Of a stretch of DNA of 64,000 nt, positions 9,874-18,228 are shown piece after piece. Position 1 is the first letter of the stretch. Each line of letters starts with the position of its first letter. The notes below the pieces were generated by a model. It was not told the DNA's origin, did no database searches, and saw only the letters and a program-made list of their open reading frames with translations. The position numbers and the translations under genes are program-made. The stretch is taken from positions 31,634-95,633 of the forward strand of contig JADZBH010000058.1 of NCBI GenBank assembly GCA_020852175.1. Reading direction: 5' to 3'. This stretch comes from Bryobacterales bacterium. Its GTDB lineage: Bacteria > Acidobacteriota > Terriglobia > Bryobacterales > Bryobacteraceae.

Positions 9874-10893
9874 ATGCGCCGTCTTGTTCCCACGCTAGCT
9901 GCCTGCGTTCTGGTTGCTCTTCCCGTTCTTGCCGCCCGCAATTCGCTGGACATCTATTTCGTCGACGTCGAAGGCGGCCAGGCGACGCTACTGGTGACGC
10001 CAGCGGGAGAATCGCTGCTGGTGGATGCTGGATGGCCCGGCAATCAGGGCCGCGATGCCAGCCGGATCCAGAGCGCGATGAAGAAGGCAGGGGTTCAACA
10101 GATCGACTACTTCTGGATGACCCACTACCATATGGATCACGTAGGCGGATTGGAAGAGCTGGCTGAGAAGGTGCCCATCAAGACCTTCGTCGATCACGGT
10201 GACAACGCCGAGTCCGGCGCGGGCGCGCAGCGCTTGAACGCCTCTTACGAACGGGCCCGGACGAAAGGGAAGCGTCTCTCGCTGAAGGCCGGCGACCGGC
10301 TGCCGCTGAAAGGGGTCGAACTTGTGGTGGTGGCCTCCGGCGGCAGCCTGCTGTCCAAGGCAGTCAATGGAGGCGGCAAGGCAAACGCCCTCTGCGCATC
10401 GTCGATGCAGAAGGCAGCCGATCCCTCGGAAAATGCGCGATCACTCGGGTTCCTCCTCACGTTCGGCAAGTTCCGCTTCCTTGACCTTGGCGATTTGACC
10501 TGGAACAAGGAACTTGAACTGGTCTGCCCGAACAACCTGCTCGGCCAGGTGGACGTCTATCTCACCACCCATCACGGCATGGACATAAGCGGTCCCCCGC
10601 AGATTGTCCACGCATTGGCCCCCCGCGTCGTCATCATGAACAACGGAGCGAAGAAGGGCGGCTCGGCGCCCGCCGTGAAGGTTGTGCGGTCGTCGCCAGG
10701 ACTGGAAGACCTTTGGCAGGTGCACTACGCCGTGGCGGGCGGAGCCGAGAACAATACGGTTCCCGATCAGATCGCCAACCTTGAGGAGAACTGCCAGGGC
10801 CAGGGGCTGGCCGTCTCCGCGCGGAAAGACGGCTCGTTCGATGTCGAGAACACTCGGAACAGTCACAAGAAGTCCTATAAGGCACGGCGGTAG
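9874..10893 (+). CDS. exported metallo-beta-lactamase-fold hydrolase (ComEC C-terminal-like)
   Basis: A 339-residue protein with a Sec signal peptide (LAACVLVALPVLAA). It then shows a metallo-beta-lactamase fold: IYFVDVEGGQATLLV and LLVDAGW at the start, the HYHMDHVGG metal motif near residue 87, and THHGMD near residue 230. This is the MBL subgroup related to the extracellular hydrolase part of ComEC/Rec2, here as a stand-alone periplasmic protein. Substrate is unknown; phosphodiester or nucleic acid hydrolysis is possible by family. It stands alone between the divergent dnaE and the convergent SBBP-repeat gene. Confidence 0.8.
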   Translation: MRRLVPTLAACVLVALPVLAARNSLDIYFVDVEGGQATLLVTPAGESLLVDAGWPGNQGRDASRIQSAMKKAGVQQIDYFWMTHYHMDHVGGLEELAEKVPIKTFVDHGDNAESGAGAQRLNASYERARTKGKRLSLKAGDRLPLKGVELVVVASGGSLLSKAVNGGGKANALCASSMQKAADPSENARSLGFLLTFGKFRFLDLGDLTWNKELELVCPNNLLGQVDVYLTTHHGMDISGPPQIVHALAPRVVIMNNGAKKGGSAPAVKVVRSSPGLEDLWQVHYAVAGGAENNTVPDQIANLEENCQGQGLAVSARKDGSFDVENTRNSHKKSYKARR

Positions 10894-10904
10894 GGAAATC
10901 CACT

Positions 10905-13403
10905 TCAGGGAAGCGTCCAGCTTCCCCGGATGCTCCAATCCGAACGTAATCCCCCGCGGTCCAGGGCCAGAGCATAGATGTACTTCGCGCCCTGGTAAGT
11001 GGTGGTAGCGAAGGAGAGCGGGAGAACCAGCGTGAGGCTGTTCCCGGACGCCACCACGGAGACCGACGCCAGCGGGAGAGAGCATTGGGAGTTGGACAGC
11101 GTATTCAACGCCCCCGGCGGATAGCCTCCCATCCAAATGGACCCGGTGTTGTTCAGCAGATACATCAGTCCCGTGGAATGAACGTAGGCAATCTGGCAGG
11201 AGTTGGCCCCGGTGAACGCCGAGTTCACCATGAACTGGATGGATTCAACGTTGTTCGCTCCGTTGGCGTCCGTGTACTCGATTGTGAACGTGGGAGCCGT
11301 TCCCGAGCCCGTGTTGGGCGTCAGAGACAGGAAGACCGGCGCCGAGGGCGGCGCGGGAGCGGCGGCGATTCGAGCCAGAAACATGTCCTGCAAGCCCGAC
11401 TGTGTGTATTGGTAGGCGGACTGGGAGGGGAAGTTCGAGGAACTTGTGGCGCCGGTCAGTAACATCTCACCGGCCGGGTTGATCGCCAGGCCGAATGCCT
11501 GATCGGCTCCGGAACCCCCCAGGTATGAGCTAAACGCCAGCGGCGAGCCGTTCACATCCACCTGCGCGACAAAGGCGTCGTAGCCGCCCGCCCACGTTGC
11601 CTGTGCGGGCAGGTAGGCGGGAAAGTTGTTGGAAGAGGTATAACCTGCCACGAAAGTCCTGCGGTTGAGGTCCACCGCGATCGCCGTAGCGACATCGGTC
11701 CCGGCTCCTCCCAGATAGCTGCTATACACACGCACGCCGCCGTTGTCGTGCTTGGTGAAGAAGGCATCGAGCCCCCCTTCGTTGACGCCCTGGTAGGCCA
11801 AAAGCACCGGAAAGTTGGCGGAGGAGGTTACCCCGGCCACATAGCAGTTCCCATAGAAGTCGACCGCGATCGCCAACCCCTGCTCCGGCATCAGAGGGGT
11901 TCCGCCCGCGCCGCCGAGGAAGGTGGAAAACACGAGGTGATTCGCATCGCTGTTGAATCGCGCGACAAAGGCGTCCTGGCCGCCGCCCGGGCTGGGTTGC
12001 GCGGGGCTCTTGATGGGAAAGTCCAGTGAGGAGGTGTAGCCGGTCACATAGGGCGTCAGTTGCGTCTGGTGGAGCGCGATTCCCCGTCCGCCGTCGTCAC
12101 CACTGCCGCCAAAGTAGGTACTGAATACCAGCGTCGCGTTCATGTTGATCTTCAGCAGGAACGCATCCATGCCGCCGGCGTTCACAGGCTGAAACGGCGA
12201 CTTTGTCGGCAGGTTGGCTGAATTCGTCTCTCCGACGGCATACAGTTGGTTATACGGGTCCAACACGCAACCATGGAGCGAGTCGCTGCCGCTGCCGCCA
12301 ATGTAGCTGCTGTAGACCAGGGCGTTCCCCAAAGGGTTCAGCTTTAGCACAAACGCATCCTTGCCGCCGCCGCGCAGCGGTTGCAACCGGCTGGCGTTCG
12401 CCGTGGGAAAGTTCGAGGAAGCCGTACTGCCACACAGATAGGCCGCGCCCGAGCCGTCAACGGCCAGTCCGTAGGCGCGATCGTCGCTGCTACCGCCAAT
12501 GAATGTTGCATACAGGAGTTGCGTACCGGCGGCGTTCATCTTGAACACAAACGCATCGTTGCCACCCCCTTTCGACTGGATGGCATTCAGGATGGGAACG
12601 TTCGCCGATTCCGTGTACCCGGCCACATACATCGAACCCGCCGCGTCCACCGCGACCGACGTTCCCATGTCGGTCCTGTTGCCGCCGAGATAGGTGCTGT
12701 AGGTCAGCGCCGGATCGATCACCAGCGGATAGCTTCTGTCGTAGTCCTCGACCCAGAAGCGAACCGTTTCATCCCCCTCTTGTATGTAAAACGCCACCAG
12801 ATACCGCCTTCCGTCCGGCAGGTCCTGGTACACCACCGGCGGATGCTCGCGGAATACGCCGGTGCGTGCGTGGATCGCCAGGCCGCCTTCCGGTTCAATC
12901 TCCAAACGCTGCGCTCCGCGATATCGCATGTGAATCACACGGTGGTCCCGCCCCGGCCGCACGACGAACTCCGTTTTCAAGAGGCCCCCGCCGGAGCGGA
13001 ACAGCAGGTCCACGCCGTCATACAGGTTCCGATACACCGCGCTTTCATAGGCCGGCACATCCTGGATGGACGTTGCCGCGCCGCCCAAGATGAAGTTCAC
13101 GCTGGCCGGCAGCGGTTCCAGCCCTTCCGCTTCCACCCGGCGGTTCGCCCCCGGGAACAGCATTTCCACGCGGTCGCCGTCCTGTGCCAGAACCACGCCG
13201 TCCCGGTTCAGCCACGCCTTGATCTGCTGGGAAAAGGCCAGGAATTGTGTCTCCTCGCCGTACTGGCCCCGATTGGCGATCAGCAGCGCATGGGGCGCGC
13301 CCATGGCCGTATCACCCATGGCTCCCGCATGTGGAATCAGAAAAAGTGCCAGCAGAGGAAGCGCCGAACGCTGGGCCCACCAAAAAATCGAATCGCAGAA
13401 CAT
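10905..13403 (-). CDS. secreted SBBP-repeat beta-propeller protein
   Basis: About 832 residues with a signal peptide (ALPLLALFLIPHAGA). I chose ATG at 13403 because AGGAG lies five bases upstream; a Met five codons earlier is possible. Residues 35-235 form the domain that usually precedes SBBP repeats (ANRGQYG, YRNLYDGVDLLF, YDRSYPLVIDP). At least eight copies of an about 55-residue repeat follow, with consensus YSTYLGG...D...AVD..G..YVAG.T.S.NFP, then an Ig-like tail. Such proteins are common in Solibacter relatives and are thought to be extracellular. No enzymatic motif is seen. Function is unknown. Confidence 0.88.
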   Translation of the reverse strand: MFCDSIFWWAQRSALPLLALFLIPHAGAMGDTAMGAPHALLIANRGQYGEETQFLAFSQQIKAWLNRDGVVLAQDGDRVEMLFPGANRRVEAEGLEPLPASVNFILGGAATSIQDVPAYESAVYRNLYDGVDLLFRSGGGLLKTEFVVRPGRDHRVIHMRYRGAQRLEIEPEGGLAIHARTGVFREHPPVVYQDLPDGRRYLVAFYIQEGDETVRFWVEDYDRSYPLVIDPALTYSTYLGGNRTDMGTSVAVDAAGSMYVAGYTESANVPILNAIQSKGGGNDAFVFKMNAAGTQLLYATFIGGSSDDRAYGLAVDGSGAAYLCGSTASSNFPTANASRLQPLRGGGKDAFVLKLNPLGNALVYSSYIGGSGSDSLHGCVLDPYNQLYAVGETNSANLPTKSPFQPVNAGGMDAFLLKINMNATLVFSTYFGGSGDDGGRGIALHQTQLTPYVTGYTSSLDFPIKSPAQPSPGGGQDAFVARFNSDANHLVFSTFLGGAGGTPLMPEQGLAIAVDFYGNCYVAGVTSSANFPVLLAYQGVNEGGLDAFFTKHDNGGVRVYSSYLGGAGTDVATAIAVDLNRRTFVAGYTSSNNFPAYLPAQATWAGGYDAFVAQVDVNGSPLAFSSYLGGSGADQAFGLAINPAGEMLLTGATSSSNFPSQSAYQYTQSGLQDMFLARIAAAPAPPSAPVFLSLTPNTGSGTAPTFTIEYTDANGANNVESIQFMVNSAFTGANSCQIAYVHSTGLMYLLNNTGSIWMGGYPPGALNTLSNSQCSLPLASVSVVASGNSLTLVLPLSFATTTYQGAKYIYALALDRGGLRSDWSIRGSWTLP

Positions 13404-13526
13404 CACAGCTCCTGCCATTCTTTCGTCCAGGTGGAGCCATTCGCTTATGCAAGACTTTGCCTACACCTTAGGCCCTGGGTGCTATCGCTCGCGCCGCTTT
13501 AGCCCGTCCGTACTCGCAGCGCCAAC

Positions 13527-14543
13527 CTAGGCCCCGATGTATTTCGCATACCAACTCCGTGCCGCCGCCACGTCGGTGGTCCCCTTCACGATGGCCCGTC
13601 CGTCGGGGAACACGGTCACCTCAAAAGGCGGCTGAAACAGACGCAGCGCGAACTCGTTCCAGCGAACCTCTCCTACTTCGCTCAGCCGCCGCGCCAACTC
13701 GGCCAGGTCGAGGGGCCGGTTGCGCTCGTGAATCTGTACGGCATTCCGTCCACATAACGATACTGGCGCCCGATGCCGCCCTTCCAACCATTCAAACTGG
13801 CCCAAACCGCACGCCGGGCACTCCGGTTGCGGGCCGGGCTGCTTTGTCTGACGGATGTCGCCGCTCCACAGGTCGAGAGTGGTGATGCGCCGCGGAATCG
13901 CCTCAGGGTGTCCGGACAGCCACTGTAACGCCATGCTCACCTGAAGCGCCGCCACGGTGGTTGTAATGCTTGCCAGCACACCTGCTGTCTCACAAGTGTC
14001 TTGCGCGCCCGCCGGAGGCGATGGGTAGACACAGCGCAAACAGGCGGTTTCACCCGGCAGCACCGGCATCACCAGGCCATAAGAGGATACGGCCGCTCCG
14101 TAGATCCAAGGCCGGCGCTGCTGGACGGCGTAGTCGTTGATCAGGTACCGCGTCTCGAAGTTGTCGCACCCGTCCAGAATCAGATCCACTTCATCCAAAA
14201 GTTCGAAGGCGTTGCGCGGCGTCAGGTCGGAGACCTCGGCTTCGACGGTGATCGACGAATTCACGCGTTCGAGCGCCCGGCGGGCGGCCACGGCTTTTGG
14301 AGTGGCGTCGGCGGCGTCGGCTTCCTCGTACAACCACTGCCGTTGCAGGTTGTTCCACTCGACGTAGTCACGGTCGATCAGGCGCAGATAGCCCACGCCG
14401 GCACGGGCAAGCGCCGCGGCGTGGTAGGAACCAAGCGCTCCGCAGCCCACGATGGCCGCGCGCGAAGCCCCAATGCGCCGTTGCCCTTCCGGGCCAATGG
14501 GGGGGAAGCGCTCCTGGCGGGAGTAGCGGTCCGGTGGGGGCAT
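13527..14543 (-). CDS. ThiF/MoeB-family E1-like adenylyltransferase
   Basis: A 338-residue E1-like enzyme that adenylates the C-terminal glycine of a ubiquitin-like sulfur carrier (ThiS or MoaD by family). Visible are the opening RYSRQERFPPIG, the nucleotide-binding VGCGALGS, RDYVEWNNLQRQ, the DGCDNFETRYLIND block, the zinc pairs CLRC and CPAC, and a candidate catalytic Cys in DTCETAG. The last 70 residues (CGRNAVQI...FPDGRAIVKGT) are the tail found in ThiF/MoeB proteins of several phyla. No thiS, moaD or other cofactor gene adjoins it, so thiamine versus molybdopterin cannot be decided. mobA lies 35 kb away. Confidence 0.85.
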   Translation of the reverse strand: MPPPDRYSRQERFPPIGPEGQRRIGASRAAIVGCGALGSYHAAALARAGVGYLRLIDRDYVEWNNLQRQWLYEEADAADATPKAVAARRALERVNSSITVEAEVSDLTPRNAFELLDEVDLILDGCDNFETRYLINDYAVQQRRPWIYGAAVSSYGLVMPVLPGETACLRCVYPSPPAGAQDTCETAGVLASITTTVAALQVSMALQWLSGHPEAIPRRITTLDLWSGDIRQTKQPGPQPECPACGLGQFEWLEGRHRAPVSLCGRNAVQIHERNRPLDLAELARRLSEVGEVRWNEFALRLFQPPFEVTVFPDGRAIVKGTTDVAAARSWYAKYIGA

Positions 14544-14608
14544 CAGCCTTCATCCTAGCGAACGGCGGAGGCTCCCTTCGTGCCGCCGCCGCTCCGGCCC
14601 ACGCTATC

Positions 14609-17569
14609 ATGGCACCAGTGGCGCGATCCCACGGCCGGGCTGCGGCCAGCACTGTAGCGATCCTGATCGCCCTGCTGGGTGCTGTCCCTCCTCTGACGGC
14701 ATTGGAGTGGGAGGGCAAACCTTTGTCCGCGATCCGGTTCGAACCCTCCAACCAGCCGCTGCATCAAAACGAGTTAGATCAAATTCTCCAGCTCCACCCG
14801 GGCGACACCGCCGATCGCATCCTTCTTCGCGAAGCGCTGGAACGCCTGTATGCCACGGGCCGGTACCAGGACATTGAAGCCGACATGACCGGCGAACCGG
14901 CCGGGCTGGTGCTCACGATTCGCACGAAGTTATCGTGGTTCGTCGGACGCGTCAGCGTCACCGGAGTGAGCGAACCTCCCAACCAGGGTCAGCTTGTCAG
15001 CGCCACGAAGCTGCAACTGGGCTATCCGTTCTCCCAGGAGGATGTCCGCGCCGCCACGGAGAACATCCGGGCCAAACTGGAGCGCAGCGGTTTCTACGGC
15101 GCGCGCATCAACCCGCAGCTCGACTACGACGATGCCACCCAGCAGGTCCATCTCGAGTTCCAGGTGGGCTCCACATCCCGCGCCGAATACGCCCGGCCGG
15201 ACATCAGCGGCGCCACTCCGGAGGAGGTCCCGGCCCTGATCCGCACCTCCCGCTGGCGCACCGTGCTGGGCATTCTCGGGTGGAAAGACGTTACCGAATC
15301 GCGCACGTCGCGGGGCATCGAGCGGATGCGCCGTTATTATGCCGAGCGCGAACGGCTGTTAAGCGATGTCGACCTCGTGGAACTTCGCCACGATCCCCAT
15401 GCCAACAACGTTACCCCGGTGGTCGCCGTCCAGCGCGGTCCGAGGATCCGGGTGCGCATCGAAGGCGCCAGGATCGGCCAGGGGAAGCTGCGCCAGCTTG
15501 TCCCCGTCTATCAGGAGCAATCGGCCGACCGCGACCTGCTGGTGGAGGGCATGCGGAATCTCACCGAGTATTTTCAGGGACAGGGCTACTTCCGCGCCAA
15601 GGTCGAGTTCGACTCCCGGCAGCCCAAGCCCGATGAACAGGAAGTCGTGTACACCGCCGATCTCGGGCCCAAGTACACCCTTACCGAACTGGAGATCGCC
15701 GGCAACCAGTACTTCGACTACGAGACCATTCGCGAGCGGATGGCCATTACGCCCGCGACGCGAATCCGCTACCGCAGCGGCCGATTCAACGAAGCCCTGC
15801 TCAGCGCGGACATCTCTTCCATTCGCGACCTGTACCTCTCGAACGGCTTCCGCGACGTGCGCATTGTTCCGCGCGTCACCGAGGGAACCTTGAAGGGCAA
15901 GCGCACGTTGAGCGTCCGCATCGCCATCGAGGAAGGCCAGCAGTGGACCGTGGGCGAATTCAAGCTCGAAGGCGTCTCCCCGGAGCATTACGAACAGGTA
16001 AGCTCGCGGTTCAGCAGCCATGATGGCGAGCCGTTCAGCGAGGCCAGCGTGGCGCTCGACCGGGACCAGGTGTTGAACTATTACTACAATCGCGGTTACC
16101 CGGAGGCGCAGTTCGATTGGGATGTCGAGGCCACGGGCACGCCGCGCAACGTGCGCATCCACGTCCGCATCGACGAGGGGAGTCCGCGCTATGTTCGGGA
16201 CGTTCTGGTGGGCGGGTTGAAGACATCCAACCCCGGCATGGTCTATGAGCGGCTGATGCTGCACCCCGGTGATCCGCTTTCGCAATCGGCAGTCATCGAA
16301 AGCCAGCGCCGCCTTTACGATCTGGGCGTGTTCGCCCGCGTCGATGTGGCCACGCAGAACCCCGACGGCGACGAGCCCAACAAGTTCCTCCTGTTCCAGG
16401 TGGAAGAGGCGCGACGGTATTCGTTGAATTTCGGCCTTGGCGCGGAAATCGCGCGCATTGGCGGCGGTTCGAACTTCGACGCCCCGGCCGGATCGCCCGG
16501 TTTCAGCCCGCGTGTCGGTTTCGGCGTCTCCCGCTCGAATTTTCTTGGCTATGGCCACACCGTCGCCGTCCAGACGCGTCTTTCCAATATTCAGCAGCGG
16601 GAACTCATCACCTACCTTGCGCCCCAGTTCAAGGGCGTGGAGGGCCTGGCTCTCACCATCACGGGATTCAACGATCTTTCGCGCGACATCCGCACTTTCA
16701 CAAGCCGCCGCCAGGAAGGCTCCGTACAGCTCAGCAAGGTGTTGTCGCGCAGCAACACGGTGCAAACCCGGTTCACCTACCGGCGGAACACCGTCGATGC
16801 CAACAGCCTGAATATCGCCCCGGACCTGATTCCCGTTTTTTCGCTGCCCGTCCGGGTGGGCCTGCTCAGCGGCACGCTGATCCAGGAGCGGCGCGACGAT
16901 CCCATCGAATCCCACCGCGGCTACTACAACTCGGTCGATCTCGGACTGGCCAGCAGCGCCTTTGGCGGCAGCACGCGATACTCCCGCCTGCTTGCCCGGA
17001 ACGCCAGTTACCACAGGCTGACGGGCGATCTGATCCTGGCCCGGGCCACCACCATCGGCTGGCAGTACAACATGAACCCCGCCCGAGCCGGAAATCCGCG
17101 CGACCCCATCCCGCTGCCCGAGCGCTTCTATTCGGGCGGTTCCTCCACGCACCGGGGCTTTCCCGAAAACCAGGCCGGTCCGCGCGACCTTGCCACAGGC
17201 TTTCCCGTGGGCGGCACCGCGCTGCTCGTCAATAACCTGGAACTCCGGTTTCCTCTGCTCGGAGACCACATTGGCGGCGTCGCCTTCCACGATATGGGCA
17301 ACGTCTTCACCAAGCTCAACCGGTTCACCTTCCGTTGGAAGCAGCCCAGCGTCACGGAGTTCGACTACATGGTGCACGCCGTCGGCATGGGCGTCCGTTA
17401 CCGCACTCCCATCGGGCCGGTCCGGCTTGACCTCGCCTACGTCCCCAACTCTCCCAGCTTCTTCGGCTTTCGCGGCACCCGCGAGCAGCTTTTCAACGGC
17501 CAGGGCGAATTTGTCATGCAACGCCTCAGCCGCTTCCAGTTTCATTTCTCCCTGGGGCAGACTTTCTGA
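14609..17569 (+). CDS. Omp85-family outer membrane protein (BamA/TamA-like)
   Basis: About 986 residues. A signal peptide (STVAILIALLGAVPPLTA) is followed by five or more POTRA domains to about residue 600 (e.g. VLVGGLKTSNPGMVYERLMLHPGD). A 16-strand barrel follows, carrying the loop-6 motif as HRGF (near residue 849) and ending in the beta-signal residue Phe (QTF). It inserts or assists outer membrane proteins. Pairing with TamB downstream argues for a TamA-like role, though the POTRA number resembles BamA. The ATG at 14609 is the only start leaving a clean signal; GTG three codons later is an alternative. Its stop overlaps the next start as TGATG. Confidence 0.9.
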   Translation: MAPVARSHGRAAASTVAILIALLGAVPPLTALEWEGKPLSAIRFEPSNQPLHQNELDQILQLHPGDTADRILLREALERLYATGRYQDIEADMTGEPAGLVLTIRTKLSWFVGRVSVTGVSEPPNQGQLVSATKLQLGYPFSQEDVRAATENIRAKLERSGFYGARINPQLDYDDATQQVHLEFQVGSTSRAEYARPDISGATPEEVPALIRTSRWRTVLGILGWKDVTESRTSRGIERMRRYYAERERLLSDVDLVELRHDPHANNVTPVVAVQRGPRIRVRIEGARIGQGKLRQLVPVYQEQSADRDLLVEGMRNLTEYFQGQGYFRAKVEFDSRQPKPDEQEVVYTADLGPKYTLTELEIAGNQYFDYETIRERMAITPATRIRYRSGRFNEALLSADISSIRDLYLSNGFRDVRIVPRVTEGTLKGKRTLSVRIAIEEGQQWTVGEFKLEGVSPEHYEQVSSRFSSHDGEPFSEASVALDRDQVLNYYYNRGYPEAQFDWDVEATGTPRNVRIHVRIDEGSPRYVRDVLVGGLKTSNPGMVYERLMLHPGDPLSQSAVIESQRRLYDLGVFARVDVATQNPDGDEPNKFLLFQVEEARRYSLNFGLGAEIARIGGGSNFDAPAGSPGFSPRVGFGVSRSNFLGYGHTVAVQTRLSNIQQRELITYLAPQFKGVEGLALTITGFNDLSRDIRTFTSRRQEGSVQLSKVLSRSNTVQTRFTYRRNTVDANSLNIAPDLIPVFSLPVRVGLLSGTLIQERRDDPIESHRGYYNSVDLGLASSAFGGSTRYSRLLARNASYHRLTGDLILARATTIGWQYNMNPARAGNPRDPIPLPERFYSGGSSTHRGFPENQAGPRDLATGFPVGGTALLVNNLELRFPLLGDHIGGVAFHDMGNVFTKLNRFTFRWKQPSVTEFDYMVHAVGMGVRYRTPIGPVRLDLAYVPNSPSFFGFRGTREQLFNGQGEFVMQRLSRFQFHFSLGQTF

Positions 17570-18228
17570 TGCGCCTCCCCGTCGCAGCGTTGCTTTTGCT
17601 GGCCTCGGCCGCCGCCGTGGCCGCGCGCGCCGAACTGGCGGACCGCCTGGCCGTCTCCATCGAAAGCTCGGCCATCTTTGAAAGTGAAATTCTCGATCAT
17701 CTTCGCGTGGCCGCCTTTCTGGAAGACAAACCGCTCGACGTCACCCCGCGCGCCCGCGGCGCCGCCGCCAATCAGTTGATCGAACTGAAGCTGATTCACC
17801 GCGAGATGCAGTTAAGCCGCTACACTCCTCCGGGAGTGGAAGTTGCCCGCCCGTTGCTGGCCAAGTTTCGAGCGGAGCGCTACCCGGACGACGCCGCCTA
17901 CAACGCGGCTCTGGCCAAACACCACCTCCGCGAAGCCGATCTGCTCCGCAACCTTCTCCTCCAACTGACGATCACGCGATTCGTCAATTTTCGCTTCCGC
18001 CCCGGCGTCCGCGTCACCGACGAAGAAGTGGCGCACTACTACCGCGATTCCTACGTTCCCGGCTGGGAAAGCGTGAAAGCGCCCGTGCCGGTTCCGCCGT
18101 TGCAGGACGTGCAGACGGAAATCGAGGCTCTGCTCACCGAACAGAAGGTGGATCAGGCCATGGACGACTGGCTGAAGGCCGCGCGCGCCTCGGTCCGCAT
18201 CCAGTTCCATGAGGAGGTGTTCCGGTGA
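17569..18228 (+). CDS. SurA-N-like periplasmic chaperone without PPIase domain
   Basis: A 219-residue exported protein with a signal peptide (AALLLLASAAAVAAR). The opening ADRLAVSIESSAIFESEI, the helical LIELKLIHREM and a late segment VRVTDEEVAHYYRD match the SurA N-terminal chaperone fold. No parvulin domain is present; about 60 residues after the chaperone part contain only helices. It sits between the Omp85 gene (1-base overlap) and tamB (GTGA, 4-base overlap). A role in handing outer-membrane substrates to the Omp85 protein is inferred from that position. Family assignment is by pattern only. Confidence 0.72.
   Translation: MRLPVAALLLLASAAAVAARAELADRLAVSIESSAIFESEILDHLRVAAFLEDKPLDVTPRARGAAANQLIELKLIHREMQLSRYTPPGVEVARPLLAKFRAERYPDDAAYNAALAKHHLREADLLRNLLLQLTITRFVNFRFRPGVRVTDEEVAHYYRDSYVPGWESVKAPVPVPPLQDVQTEIEALLTEQKVDQAMDDWLKAARASVRIQFHEEVFR

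Noticed and set aside
6722..9898. Open frame of 1058 codons on the plus strand
   Set aside because: It is antisense to dnaE, has Arg/His/Leu-rich composition without any domain, and reflects high GC.
15359..17545. Open frame of 728 codons on the minus strand
   Set aside because: Antisense to the Omp85 gene; the opposite strand has clear POTRA and barrel motifs.
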